From NCBI RefSeq assembly GCF_030272615.1, contig NC_081408.1:199873341-199937340 (forward strand): a stretch of 64,000 nucleotides of DNA, in the 5' to 3' direction. This DNA is from Cryptomeria japonica (lineage: Eukaryota; Streptophyta; Pinopsida; Cupressales; Cupressaceae). The notes beneath the pieces are model-generated. The model ran no database searches, was not told where the DNA came from, and saw nothing but the letters and a program-made list of their open reading frames with translations. Below are positions 22,782 to 35,666 of the stretch, one piece after another. The position numbers were made by a program, and so were the translations under genes. Positions within the stretch are counted from its first letter, which is position 1. Every line of letters starts with the position of its first letter.

Positions 22782-25100
22782 ATGGGTGGTGACTCTGTTA
22801 CTATTGAACCAGTCCTTGTGAGATACAAATTTTCTAAAAGAAAGACAAGTGAGATGCAAGGAAACAAGAACACGAGATCATTCATGAAGAAACATCCTCG
22901 TGAAATCTTGCAAGAAGGTCTGCCAGAATAGTCACGAAGAGGCCAGAAGAGATCTGTGATGCATGAGCCATCAAATGCTGCGTGGGTGCAGAAAAACAAT
23001 AATACTGGTAAGATGCTTGATTGACCTGTTTATGCAAAGTCAAATTCATCTTCTAGAGATTCAGAGCATGATATTTTAGGTTTCCATTCAGACTTGTTTG
23101 GAAATATTGATGATGCCCCTATTTTAAATCGAGATCTATCTCATGTTAGTATTTCTGCAAAAGATAGAACCAGTTCAAATGCAATTAGGCACTCTGTTCC
23201 TAGGACAATAGATGGGAACATTAGCTTAATTGACATAGATCAAATTAATGCATCAGACTCTGAAGAAAACTACCCTGATGAGGATAAGATGTCTCAGGAG
23301 ATTGAATATTTAAACAAAAGAGTCCATCATTTAATCTTCCTAAGAGCTCAAAAGGAGGCAAATAAGGAAAAGGAAGTTAAAGCCAAGTTGATGGAGAGGG
23401 ATAGGCCCCTTAGATAGATAGCTGATCTTGAAGTGCTTGCTAAGGAAAAAGAAAAAAGTGATGAGGAAGGCCCAGTGATTAGGGAGATCCTAATTCCTAA
23501 GATTAGACCAGCTTCTAAGTCCGTAGCCTAGCCAATTAAGGAAGTATCTAATGACTCCCGACTTCCTAGAGTTAATTTAGACAAAGGAAAATAGATATGG
23601 GTAGAGGATGAAGTAGAATCTAAAACTGTAGAAGGGATTTCTCATAGGATCCTAGCACATGAGAGAGAGATGGAAAGGATGAGGAAGGAAAAGGAAGACC
23701 TCCAAATGGAATTGGAAAAGGCTGAGTTAGAAGCAGCGAATCATGAAGTTAAAAGAAAGATTAACTACTTAAAAGCTCCCCCTATTACATTCCCATCGGA
23801 AGACCTTAGCAAGCCTAATCCCCAACACATCTCTTTTCCTCAGATCAATACTCAACCTATAGTACATGCTAATATTCCCTCAGTAAGCCAAATACCCTCA
23901 AATAAACAGTACACCCAAACATCTCAATCTCCAATCCCAAAAGCTAAAATGATTATGGGAAATAGTAGTGCTATTTCCCCTTTTCAAAGAAGGCCAATCA
24001 ATCTAGAATAATATAGGCAATTGTTTTTTGATGGGATCCCAGGATATCCAAATCATGTTCCTACTGAGCTAAGAGACAGACTCCATAAGTTTGCTGGGAA
24101 CAATGCAGTTAGTGCTAAGAAACATCTAAAATCTTTTGGGGATTTGATAAATGATTATGAGATAGCAGATGAAGATATTATTATGAAACTGTTTGTTCAA
24201 TCCCTGGTGGATGATGCAAGAGATTGGTACAGAGGTCTTCCAGTAGCTGGCATAGGTTCATGGGAAGATTTTAAAAATTGTTTTCAAGAACAGTATGGTG
24301 ATAAGACTAATGTGAGTTTCATGCTAAATGAGTTCAATAACATTAGAAAATCTGAAAATGAAATAGTTACTGATTTCAACGTTAGATTTCAGAAAGCTAT
24401 GCATAGGTTGTATTAGGTAATGAGGCTAGATGATAATATGTGTCTTAATACATATTATAATGCATTTGATTCCAAAATGGCTTATATCTTGAGAGATAAA
24501 AATCCTCATAACTTGAGGGATGCTTTTAGAATTGCCATAAATGTAGAAAGTAATAGAAAAGCGTCTGGAAAATTAGAAAGAAGGACATATGGTAGACTGT
24601 GGCATGAAACCAAACAACAACCTAACAAAGTTACTAAAGAGGATGATAAAATAGAAAAACTAGTTAATGCTATGAAAGATTTGACTGCTAAGGTTAGCAA
24701 AAATGATAAGCCCCATTATAACTGGCAAGATAGACCTCCTAGATTACATGATATGCCATACAATACAAATTGGAAGGATGGTAAACCCCAAGTTGAGAAG
24801 CCTAAAATTGCCCAAAGCCAAGACACACCAGATCCTTTGAAAGGGAAAACTGTTAATAATATAGAAAATACTCCTTGGTGTATGGCTTGTGATGGACCAC
24901 ATTCTCCTCATCAATGTGTAGTGGCTCAAGCTCTGGAAGAATCTATGAGGCTAGAAGCAGAGCCTGAAATTAATATGTTTGAAACCATCATAGAAAGTGA
25001 TGAGGAATCTATGCAAAGTGATTACAGTGATGTGCTAGATAATGAAAGGTTAGTGCAAGGACAGTTAGCCTTAAGTTGGCATCGTACCTTGAAGTGGTAA
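22782..25100 (+). pseudogene. gag: C gag, broken by stops
   Basis: A single frame from MGGDSVTIEP (22782) to 25100 is interrupted by about seven stops and no frameshift. The order is a basic N-terminus, a charged coiled coil (about 23640-23760; EREMERMRKEKEDLQMELEK), a Pro/Gln-rich linker, the retrotransposon-gag capsid core (24021-24500; VQSLVDDARDWYRGLP, then GSWEDFKNCFQEQYG) and a zinc knuckle CMACDGPHSPHQC (about 24890-24930, CX2CX3HX4C). The start is the first ATG in this frame after the primer site. The end overlaps the pol frame by about 55 bases. Confidence 0.85.
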
Positions 25101-26200
25101 CAATTGAAGATGAAGAAGTTCATCTTAGGAGGCCTAATGAGGAAGAAGTTAAAAATCTCACTAAGGCTGCAATCGCCAAAGCAAAACATAACTATAATTT
25201 GAGAAGCACCAAGAGAGACACTAATCAAGGTGAGTCAGGTTCTATGTTTGTAAAAGAAGTCACAAAGAATGGGGCATCAAGTAGTGTTACTGCTATTCTT
25301 AAAGCCAGTCAAGAAAAAGAGGAATAAGTTAAAGACTTACCTAAAGGCATAGATGACAAAAATGCAGGTGATGTACAAAAGGCAGAGATGGTGAAGAAGG
25401 CCAGTCAATTCAAAATAGAAAAGGTTAAGGTTAATACTGAAAAATGTAATAATTCTGCATTTGATATGGCCCAAGCTTTAACTCAAATGAAAGTCACTGT
25501 TCCATTAATAGAATTGCTAAAGACTAAAGAACATAAGGATGCAGCTTTGTCTTTATTCTCTAGTATATCTGATAGTGACCTAGTATTACCCACTGGTTTG
25601 GATAAAGTTGGAAAGGATCAAGAGCTTCAAACCCTAGAGGTATATGTTGGAACCACTATCACTCAGGAGCCTTCTCAGGTAGATCCCTTCTATGTTACTT
25701 TGCTAGTAAATAACCGGTTGATTAAAAACTGCATGATAGATTTAGGAGTAGCTGCTAATGTAATGCCCTATGGTATTATGAAAGAATTAGGGTTATCAGT
25801 AACCACTGTGTATGGGAAATGTTATGCCATGGATAATAGAGAAGTGCCTGTGATAGGTACAATGAAAGATGTAGAAGTAAAAATAGCTGCATTTCCTAAA
25901 GCCACTTATAAAATGGATGTTATTGTTACTGATACTAAACCCCACTATGGTATGTTACTTTCTAGGTAGTGGGCAGTAGCAGTAGGGGGAAATGTTCAAC
26001 TAGACTTGTCTTATGCTACTATTCCTATTGGTGGCAATCAGGTCAAACTATACAGGGAGCCACAGACTCCTAAGGTAATTGAGAATGTGGACCCTAGTAT
26101 GCTTAATTGTATGATTGATGTAGATTTAGACAATTTCAGACTTCAACCAATATCACCTTAATTGAAGAATACTGACCCAATTGTAGTCGAGCTACAAGAA
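25046..26200 (+). pseudogene. pol: C pol: linker and aspartic protease
   Basis: The pol frame opens at 25046, in the -1 frame relative to gag, and continues without frameshift to 29674. A Lys/Glu-rich linker precedes the protease: QVDPFYVTLLVNN, then active-site CMIDLGVAANVMP (about 25730; the Ser/Thr after Asp-x is Leu here) and the closing HYGMLLSR (about 25945). In-frame stops at 25325, 25967 and 26159 inactivate it. Confidence 0.8.
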
Positions 26201-26815
26201 CAGTAGTATGGGTTGTGGCAAATGTATTTCGATGGAGCTTGCTTCAAACAAGGATCTAGAGCAGGGGTTCTTTTTGTGTCCCCTTCAGGTATAACTTTCA
26301 AATACTCATTCTTATTGGCATTCCAGTGCACAAATAATACTGCAGAGTATGAAGCCTTATTGTTAGGACTTGAGGTTGCAAAAAGGCATGGAATCCAACT
26401 GTTGAAAGTAATGGGTGATTCATAATTGGTTGTCTCTCAGGTGAGATCTAGATATGCATCCAAGAATGATAGATTGAAGCAATATAAGCATGTTGTCTGG
26501 GATGTTATTGAGCATTTTGATGCATTTTCTATTAACTGGATAGAGCGAACCAAAAATATTATGGCAAATTTCCTAGCTAATGTTGCTTTAAAAAATGATG
26601 ATGCAACACTAACCGGTATTTCCACTGTGGAAATAAAATCTAGGCCTGCTATCCCTGATAATGTGTACAATTGGCAAGTTTTTGCTGATGATGAAGATAT
26701 TCTTAGGTTTATCCAATGTGTTGATGATTATGATGGACAAAAGATTGATTGCAATGCATTGGTGGAAGTGGTGGATAATAGAGAGACAGTGTTTGGAAAT
26801 GATATTGTCTAGTTG
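26201..26815 (+). pseudogene. pol: C archaeal-type RNase H (aRNH), placed upstream of RT
   Basis: An RNase HI-like fold is visible: YFDGACFKQG (first Asp, about 26228), NNTAEYEALLLGLEVAK (Glu, about 26345), VMGDS (second Asp, about 26415) followed by a stop, and a final MANFLANVAL (about 26563) where the usual Asp is Asn. It would cut RNA in RNA:DNA hybrids. Tat elements have this extra domain. In A and B it follows the ordinary RNase H, but here it lies between protease and RT. Confidence 0.8.
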
Positions 26816-28552
26816 GAAACCAATGAGATTCCTAAAGGGTTGTTAGAGCTAGAGAGTATGTTTAGTTATAATGATAGTCATTTACACCAGCAATCTACCA
26901 CCAAGTTAGAAGAATTGGAGGAGGTAAACCTGGGGACAGAATCATTCCCCAAGTTGGTATATATTGGAAAGAAATTACCCCCTCATGTTAGGATTAACCT
27001 TATCAATTTATTGAAAAGGTATAAGCATGTCTTTGCTTGGTCTTATGAAGACCTAAAGGCGTATAGACAAGATCTTTTTCAGCATGAAGTTCCCTTACTT
27101 CCAGATGCTAAGCCTTTCAGACAAAAATAGAGACCTATCAACCCCTTATTAGAAACTAAAATGCAACAAGAGTTGACAAAATTGAGAGAAGGGGGGATTA
27201 TCAAACCAATAAGACATTCTTCATGGGTCTCTAATCTGGTCCTAGTAAGAAAGAAGAATGGAGACATCAGATTGTGTGTTGATTTTAGGAATCTTAATGT
27301 TGCTTCCTTAAAAGATAATTACTCATCCCCAAATATGGAAGCAATGTTACAAAGAGTGACAGGATGTGATCTTTTATCCATGATGGATGGTTTCTCAGGA
27401 TACAATCAAGTGCTTGTAAAGGAGTCCGAACAGTTTAAAATAGCTTTCACTACTCCATGGGGAACCTATGTATATGTGAGAATGCCATTTGGATTAAAAA
27501 ATGCAGGAGATACATTTCAGAGAGCTATGGATGTGGCTTTTAAGGAATTCATAAATATCATTATGGTGGTTTACCAAGATGATTTAACCTGTTTCTCAAA
27601 GAGAGCTGATGATCATTGTGGACATCTAGAGAAGGTGTTCGATAAAGCCTTGGAATTTGGTGTATCACTGAATCCCAGGAAATGTCATTTTGGGGTCACT
27701 GAAGGAAAGTTATTGGGACACATAGTTTCCAAGGAAGGGGTAAGAATAGACCCTGAAAGAATTGAAGCAATTAACAGAGTGTCTGAACCTAAAAATGTGA
27801 AAGGTATCCAATCCTTCTTAGGCAAAGTGAATTTTGTCAGGAGATTCATTGCAAACTTTGCCGAGATAGTGAAGCCTATTGTCAAGTTGCTCAAGAAGGA
27901 CACAAAGTTTCATTGGGATCAAGAAGCTTCAAAAGCTTTTGATGAGATTAAGAAGGCAATCCAGGAGGCACCAATGTTGAAATCTCCAGATTATGGTAAG
28001 CCTTTTTCTCTATTTTCTTTTGCTTCATATCACACGGTGGCTGCACTATTATTACAAAAGGACAATGAAGGATATGAACATCCCATAGCCTTCCATAGTA
28101 AATCTTTGCAGGCGGCAGAACTAAAATATGAAACCATGGAGAAACAAGCTTATGCCTTAGTTAAAGCTGTTAAAGCTTTTAGGCCATATCTGGTGAATGC
28201 AAACATCATTGCTTATGTTCCACATGCTGCAGTTAAAGATATTTTGTCTCATTCTGAAGTTACTAGGAAGAGGTGTAGATGGATCAATAGAATTCAGGAG
28301 TTCAATTTGGAGATAAAGATCACTAAATTAGTGAGAGGGTTAGGTTTGGCTAAGCTCATGACTGAGTCAAATCTCATGAATGTAGAAATACACAATGTTG
28401 AGGTTAAAGATGTTTTGGTTACTAGTATTGAGAGACAACCTTGGTACGCAGAGATAATCCAAGTATTGAAAGGTAACATACTCCTAGAAGAAATGACACA
28501 GAATCAGAAGAGAACTTTGAAGCTTAAGTCCCAAAAGTATGTGCTCATTTAG
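26816..28552 (+). pseudogene. pol: C reverse transcriptase and degenerate gypsy RNase H
   Basis: RT begins with the pre-palm segment (HVFAWSYEDLKAY, AKPFRQK-stop-RPINP) and continues RHSSWVSNLVLVRKK, CVDFRNLN, MMDGFSGYNQ (catalytic Asp), MPFGLKNAGDTFQRAM and YQDD (about 27573-27584; catalytic pair intact). It then runs into the connection segment (FLGKVNFVRRFIANFAEI). The gypsy RNase H follows (about 27960-28400), but its first catalytic Asp region reads FSFASYHTVAALLL, so it is probably structural only. Stops occur at 26810 and 27128 and at the end (28550). Confidence 0.9.
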
Positions 28553-29674
28553 GGTGATCTTTTCTGGAGAAAAAGAGATGGAAAGTTACTAATGTGTTTG
28601 GATGAATTTCAAGCCAAATAGGTGTTAATTGAAATGCATGATGGAGTATGTGGAGGTCACTATTCTGCTAAGACTACTGCTGGTAAGATAATACGGGCTG
28701 GGTATTATTGGCCTACCTTATTTAAAGATACCCATGCATATGTTTGAAGATGTGATCCATGTCAAAGATTTTCTTCTAAGCTCAAGTATGAAGGAGCCTT
28801 ACCCCTAAATCCAGTCTCTGTAGAAGCTCCTTTTGTCTAATGGGGCATTGATTTTATTGGAGAAATTGTTGAGAAGTCAGGAAGAGGTCATGGATGGATT
28901 ATAGTGGTCACTGATTATTTTACCAAATGGATAGAAGCCATCCCTACAAAAAGAGCTACTAGTAAAATTGTCATTGATTTCCTGATGGATAGTATTGTGA
29001 CTAGATTTGGAACACTTGCGAAATTGGTAATGGATAATGCTATGTGTTTCAGATCAGAAGAATTTGTAGGTTTTTGCAATAGTCACAGTATACTCATGTC
29101 ATACTCATCACCTTATCACTCTCAGGGGAATGGACAGGCAGAATCCAGCAATAAAAGCCTGTTGAATATCATCAAGAAAATTTTAGAAGAAAATAACAGA
29201 TCTTGGGATCAAAAGTTGAAGTTAGCTCTATGGGCAGATAGAATCACAGTTAAAAAATCCATTGGAATGTCACCTTTTGAGTTTGTTTATGGTACCCAAG
29301 CCAGATTACTGGTAAATAATCTTCTTCTAGTGTATAAGTTTTTGAAGGATGAGGACATGGAGATATCTGAACCGATGGAAAACAGAATGATCCAAATTGT
29401 AGAAATGGAGGAGCTTAGGACTTCTGCCCATAAGAAAAATCAGAAGATCCAGTTGCAGTCAAAGTATCTTTTTGATAAAAGGACATCATTAAGGAAGTTT
29501 CAAATTGATGACATGGTTCTTCAGTGGAATGCAAAAGGACAAGATAAAGGAAAGCATAAAAAATTTGAATCACTATGGATTGGCCCTTTTGTAGTTTGTG
29601 ACCTGAATGGTAAGGATTCATATTTTTTGAAGAATATGAATGATGAAATGCAGGAATTTCCAGTGCATGGATAA
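28553..29674 (+). pseudogene. pol: C integrase
   Basis: The HHCC zinc motif (HDGVCGGH...RCDPCQ; one stop between) is followed by the catalytic core: WGIDFIGE (first Asp), VMDNAMCF (second Asp) and GNGQAESSN (Glu), so D,D,E are all visible. The GPF/Y-like C-terminal region reads LWIGPFVVCDLNG. No chromodomain is seen. Stops lie at about 28619, 28745 and 28838. The end is about 170 bp before the 3' LTR. Confidence 0.88.
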
Positions 29675-30154
29675 TTCCTGAAGCATTATTTCTCTTAATG
29701 TCCATGCACGGTAGGTCCTTTGTTTGTATATATTTCATTTTCTTTCTTATTTTCCTAGTTTTGGTCTGTGTGTTGGTCTGTTTCTCCAGAGTTTCTGAGT
29801 TTTCTTGTGTTGATCTCGCAATCAACCATCCCCAGTCAGAGCTGCTATTATCACTGTTTAAAATTGGGTTCTTCTTTTCCCATAATTGGCTATGGTTCAT
29901 TAAAATTTTTTTGAATAGGTTGTAATCCCAAGTGCTTCAGCTTTGTTCTAAACCTTAGGGGTTTAAGGGTTTTTGATTTTTTATCCTTTTGTGTTAAACC
30001 CTCTGGTTTCTAATCTTCTGTTACTTTATTCACTTAAGATATGGGTCGTGGGGTCATGGGAAGTATCCCCCCTTATTATTTGCCTAGGCGGTTACGTTGA
30101 TTATTTGAAAATTTTATGCCTTGCATGCTTTTCTTCTAAAGTTGTCGGGCCCAG

Positions 30155-31530
30155 TAATTAGTGATCAATTTGAGAGATGATCCAATGGCCTGCGCTATTT
30201 TGCAAGGGTAAAATGCTCACCCTTTAAGCCCGTGAAATAGCGAGAATCAACAAGGACCATCCATGTGTCATGATAGAGGAAGTAAAGGGTGTAGCTGTCA
30301 AAGGTAGTTGGAGCCCCGTGGCTTTCTTCTGGCATATTAAAAGGTAGCACGTGGCACAAGTCACCACAGTTGGCGGGCTAGGATTAAAGGTTCGAAGTGG
30401 GCCCCAGAAATGACCTGGCAGGTAGAGCTGTTAATAATCTATTGAGACCCTGTGGCTTCCTTCTGGCAAATGACAGAGTGACAAGTCAGCTCCAAAAGTG
30501 ACAAGGCACCAAGTATCCATGATGAGTCCACGGGCCCACCTCTACTGAAAGCATTCTCAAAGGATTAAATGCTGATTAATTTGAGAGATGATCCAACGGC
30601 CCACGCTATTTCGCAAGGGTAAAATGCTCACCCTTTAAGCCCACGAAATAGCGAGAATTAACGAGGACTGTCCATGTGTCATGATGCTATGCGGCCTAAA
30701 AGGAAAGTGTGGGTCCTTATGGTTCCCTTCTGGCAAATGAGAATATGACAAATCAGCTCCGCAGGTGACTGGATGCCAAGTGTTTGTGACAAGTCAGCGG
30801 GCCCACCATTCCTGAAAGCCTTTTCAAAGGATTAAATGTTGATCAACTGCAAGGATGATCCGACGGTCAGCGCTATTTCGCAAGGGTTAAGTGCTCACTC
30901 TTTAAGCCCGCGAAATAGCAAGAATGAACAAGAACCATCCACGTGTCATGATGATGATGTGAGAGATAGACCTGTTGAGATGAAAGTGGGGCCCCTCGTA
31001 GTTTCCTTTTGGTGAATGACAGAGCGACAAATCAGCGCTGCAGGTGACTGGATGCCAGGTGTTAGTGACGAGTCCGTGGGCCCACCATTCCTGAGAATGT
31101 TTTCAAAAGATTAATCAATGATCAACTTGAGGGATGATCCAATGGCTCACGCTATTTCACAAGGGTAAAGTGCTCACCCTTTAAGCCCGCGAAATAGGGA
31201 GAATGAACAAGAACCATCCACGTGTCATGATGATGACGTGAGAGATAGACCTGTTGAGATGAAAGTGGGGCCCCTCGTAGTTTCCTTTTGGGGAATGACA
31301 GAGCGACAAATCAGCGCCGTAGGTGACTGGATGCCAGGTGTTAGTGACGAGTCTGTGGGCCCACCATTCCTGAGAACCTTTTCAAAAGATTAATTAGTGA
31401 TCAACTTGAGGGATGATACAACGGCTCATGCTATTTCACAAGGGTAAAGTGCTCACCCTTTAAGCCCACAAAACAGCGAGAATGAACAAGAACCGTCCAC
31501 GTGTCATGATGACACGTGGTCAAAGAAGAA
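30155..31530 (+). repeat. five tandem hairpin/CACGTG units in C 3' LTR
   Basis: These are counterparts of 16165-17545; hairpins lie near 30192, 30604, 30869, 31150 and 31429. The last unit carries a perfect 10-bp inverted repeat CCACGTGTCA / TGACACGTGG around TGA near 31497-31519. Confidence 0.85.
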
Positions 31531-32063
31531 AGTGTGGGCCCGCCAAGGTGGAAACGTCGTTGTAAAAAAGACACGTGGCCAGTATCAAATAGAATGCGAA
31601 GGGAATTTTAAGGCCTATGATTCGATGCCATGTGGTATTATGTAGCCAATAGAAAAGCAGGACCCAGACTAAAGACAAAGCCGTCAGTAATGAAAAGGTA
31701 ATAGTGAAACACTTGCAGGAATGTTAAGACCCGTTGGAGCGAAAATACGAATTCTCGTATGAATTCGATTTCGAAGGGACGGCCGAAGCATGCGGAATTA
31801 GTGTCATAGTTAAGGCCTTGAGTACAAGTATTTGATTTCCTAACAACCAAGTGAAGATATCTTTCCAAAGATTTTTCAGAAGAGCAGACGTAGAGTTATT
31901 TTTTTCAGATACAGAGCAGGCGGTTCAGTTGCATAGCAAATTCCTTCAAGCAAGCATCAGGTTCTCTCATATTTTGTAGCATTTCTTGTGTGGTGTTTTA
32001 AGTAAAATCATTCTCATATTGCAGGATTGTTTAAGAGTGATATTCATTTTCTTGCGTTTTCAA

Positions 32064-35000
32064 ATGGCTCCTAAAAGGGAATTTTCCGGCAAGGTTAATT
32101 ATTTAGAAAGAAGTGTATGTGATGATTTTTTAGAATAGTTGACATTGTCAACTAACCAGGCATCAAAGGCCAAAGAGTTAGTTCCTAGGGCTCCCCGTCT
32201 GAAGATAGGAGAAGGATTGTATGACAAGGGTAATTGGCTGAGAGACCCACAGATGGGACTGTCTGGGTTGCGGTTATTTAAAGTCGGATTTGGAATGAGA
32301 AATTCTCCTGCCCCTCAAAAAGGTATTTGGGAGCTAGATATTGAGAAGTTGGTAGTCCCAGGGGTATTCATGGATAGAGACTTGTTAACCCAAATGGCAT
32401 TAAATTATGATCCAGTAACAAGATGCATCCGGGATATAAATGGGAAAACCCTTGTGGAAATTAATGCTGAGGAATTTAGGACAGCATTCAGACTCAATGA
32501 GTTCACAAACTTCTTGGAACCCGTAAATTTCACATCATTAGCCCAAGTATACAGTTCACAAAGGAGTCATCTCAGGAATGGGCCTCTTAAAGAACTTTTT
32601 CTAAAAATGGGAGGGTTAGCAGTTGTAGGACCTAATACGCAAGAGCCTTTCTCATTGAGTATGTTTACCTTGAGGGCTAAAGGAATGTATTGGGCACTTT
32701 GCAAGGTTCTAGGAGAGGATGCTGAAGCAAATATGCCAAATCACTACTTGCTAATGATTGTTCAGATTTTGAATCCTTCTCTTGCTATCACATTTGATTA
32801 TACTTCTTTCATTGCCAATGCTATCCATGGAGGGTTGATAGGAATAAAGAATGGAAAGGTGGATAGACCTTTTGGATGGTATTCGCTCTTAATGCACCTT
32901 TTTCTCTTCAAAGGAGGTGATTATTTTGCTAGTGGACTGGACCTAGTTAAAGAGAAGGAAGGAGAGAAAATGCCAGTACAATTATGGAGTATTGTGTTGT
33001 CATGGGACAGAGAGGATGTTAGTTTCCTAAAGTTTGATAAATATTTTGCATCTAAAATAAGGGCTCTCCTTTGCTCTGATAACTCTAGAGTCCCGAAAGT
33101 TCTTCTGGAATTCATAAGGCCAAAAGAATTCGCAGAGAACATCAAAATTGTTCATAACTGGGGCGACATGTATTTATATCCAGTCTCCACAGTTTTCAGA
33201 GTTTTTGGTTTCAGGGGTACTCCATTTTTGTTACCTTACCAGGTCCCTCTCAAAGTGGGAATAGTGGAGATCCTTAGGCAAATTGGTGGCCTACAAGAAG
33301 CAGAGTTAACAGGCAGAGGCAAAGGGACTATTTTCCCTGCAGCTACTATAGCCCACCAATTCGTAATTACAAAGGGAGGCTGGAATTGCTTTGAGGATTT
33401 CCTCAAACCTTACCATTTATCCACTGCAGTGTCCAAGTGTGCTGATCCAGAGGACTTCATCAATGACGTGTTCAGGAAGAAGGTAGCATGTAGAGGTAGG
33501 CCTCATCAATTCTAATTTCCTAAAGACCTTATCAGAAATGAATTTGATTTGGATGAGCAGGAATTAAGGAAAGAAAAGTGGGTGGCTTACAAGAAAGCCT
33601 TTGATTTTGTGCATCAATTTGATGCTAGCTATGACCCATTGTCTAGCTTCTTCCCATTGGAAGAAAAAATAAAATTTTTGATTGTTTGTTTCGAAGATGT
33701 GATGCAAACACTGAAGGAGAAGAGGGAAGCTGTGATTAAGAGTAACCCTGAAAAGGCTAGAATGATCCTGAGCAAATCAGCTTCCACCGAAGCAATTCCT
33801 CCTGGTGATTACACACTGCACAATAAATTAGGTTACAGTATGTTAGTGCCTACAACAGGGGAGCCCTCCACATCTAAAGGAAAGAGGAAGGTACAAGATG
33901 TCATTCACATCCAGGATAGCCCAAAGAAGCAAAGGGTGGGGAAGGAAGTGCAATTAGATACACCTTTGTATTCCCCATCCAAATCCCCTATCCATATAGG
34001 AGATGAACAAGCAGCAGCCGAATACCTCTTGCAGTTGGGTAGCTTGGGTGAAATCGCATACACCTATGATGAAGTGGAGGAGGGAATGCCAGAAGAGCCC
34101 ATTGATGCTGAAATGGACATCACTTCTACTGAACTTAAAGGCCAGGAGTGGGATCCTGAGATAAAAAAGGCAAGTAATGCCTTTTTGGCTAATGACAACA
34201 TTGTTACATCAGAAGCATTCATGCAGTTCATTTGGAAACAACATATAAATAGATATAATGCTAGATGTGAGACAAGGAAGGCTGAGCAGCCTGATAAAGA
34301 CCCAGCCTCAGTGGAGGAAGAAATAAAATAGGAGATGATGGAAGAATTCAAAACCATCACTCCTGAATAGAGAAGAGATCTAGTAGCACAAGATGGAGTG
34401 CTCATCTTACTAGAGTGGGATATTGTTGATGCTCTGGTGCTAGATGCAGGAAGAAAAGAAACTAAACCCATGGAAGGGGTTACATTCAGTAAGGATAATG
34501 CTACACTAGTTATGTGGTCCCTCAAGAGAAATGAGGACAAGAAAAGTAAAGACACCCCAGGGTCAAGTCACCTTGGTGGATTGATGGTAAAAAGAGTGCA
34601 GAGTACAGGGGTAGTAGAGGCTGCTAGCACTATGCTAGAAACTACAAAATTCAGTGTTGCAGTGGCTGAAAAGGAAGCCAAAGAAAAGGAGGCCCTCCAA
34701 ATTAAGTTGGAAATAGTTTTGAAGGCCTACAATAATGCCAAGGAGGAGGTGAGAGGTAAAGATAGCATCATTGCTAGATTACAAAGCTAGTTGATGGGAT
34801 AACACCAACAAGGTGAGCCTTCAACATTAATGATTTCTTCCTCTCTTGCAAGACCTCCACCTACAAGCCCCATCATCGAATTTCCACTATCCCTAGCACC
34901 TTCCAGCTCCCAAATGATTGAGATTACTCCTCAAGATTTAGAAAACCTGAAACAAGCTCAGGCCTTGTATGCAGGGAAATATGAGGAGAAAGTAAGGGCC

Positions 35001-35666
35001 ACAATCTCTAGTTTTGCAGAGACAATAAATGCCTCATTGCTCTACAACAATGTGGGAAAGATTATAGAGATATGGAATGAGCTGAGAAGAGATAAGGCAA
35101 TTTTGACACCCATTTTTGACAGATGGAGACCTAGGGAGCAAGATCTAGAGTTCATGTGTGTATCCTGTGATGAAGCAAGAGCTAATCCCATTATCAAATC
35201 CACTTCTGATGTCGCTAAGGTCTTATTGCAATTGGCAATAGAAGTGGATAATGTGGATAGAACGGTTAAATTGCTTAAGAAAGAATACACTGATCAAGTT
35301 TGTGAGTTGCTCCCAGGAATTTTTACCAATCTAGATCAGTTGAAAGATAAGCAAATATGGCTTAAAGAGATAGAAGTCAAATTGTCAGCAAGGGTTAAAG
35401 GAATCATTGATCTTGATGATACCTCTTTCTTTGTTATAACAATATAGGAAATAGAAAAAATTAAATCACATTATAGTTTTCTTAATTCAGAAGTCAACAA
35501 ACTGAGGAATTCTTGGAAAAGGTTGACTAAAAATAAAGATGATGTGATTAATTTTTCATGGCCGACAAAAGAGACATATAATGAGTGGGAAGTTAAATAT
35601 TCCACCCATGATCTGGAGCAGTTGGAGAGCGCCCCTGAAAAGATAGAAGAGGTTGCAACCGAATAG
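32064..35666 (+). pseudogene. LTR-encoded ~1,200-residue protein of C, 3' copy (seven stops)
   Basis: This copy has exactly the same length (3,603 bp) and frame as 18076-21678. Seven stops lie at about 32136, 33513, 34329, 34367, 34788, 34799 and 35445. At each of them the 5' copy has CAG or CAA. Conversely, the two stops of the 5' copy are CAG here. The protein features are those listed for the 5' copy. In the genomic RNA model with the downstream TATA, this is the copy that would sit in the 3' end of the full-length RNA. Confidence 0.8.

Noticed and set aside
25046-25100. Classic -1 slippery heptamer at the gag/pol overlap of C
   Set aside because: No X XXY YYZ heptamer is visible in the 55-base overlap, so only the frame relation is reported.
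29698-29925. Hydrophobic 75-codon opening between integrase and the 3' LTR of C
   Set aside because: It crosses the LTR boundary, is T-rich and is not present at the 5' LTR junction, so it is chance.
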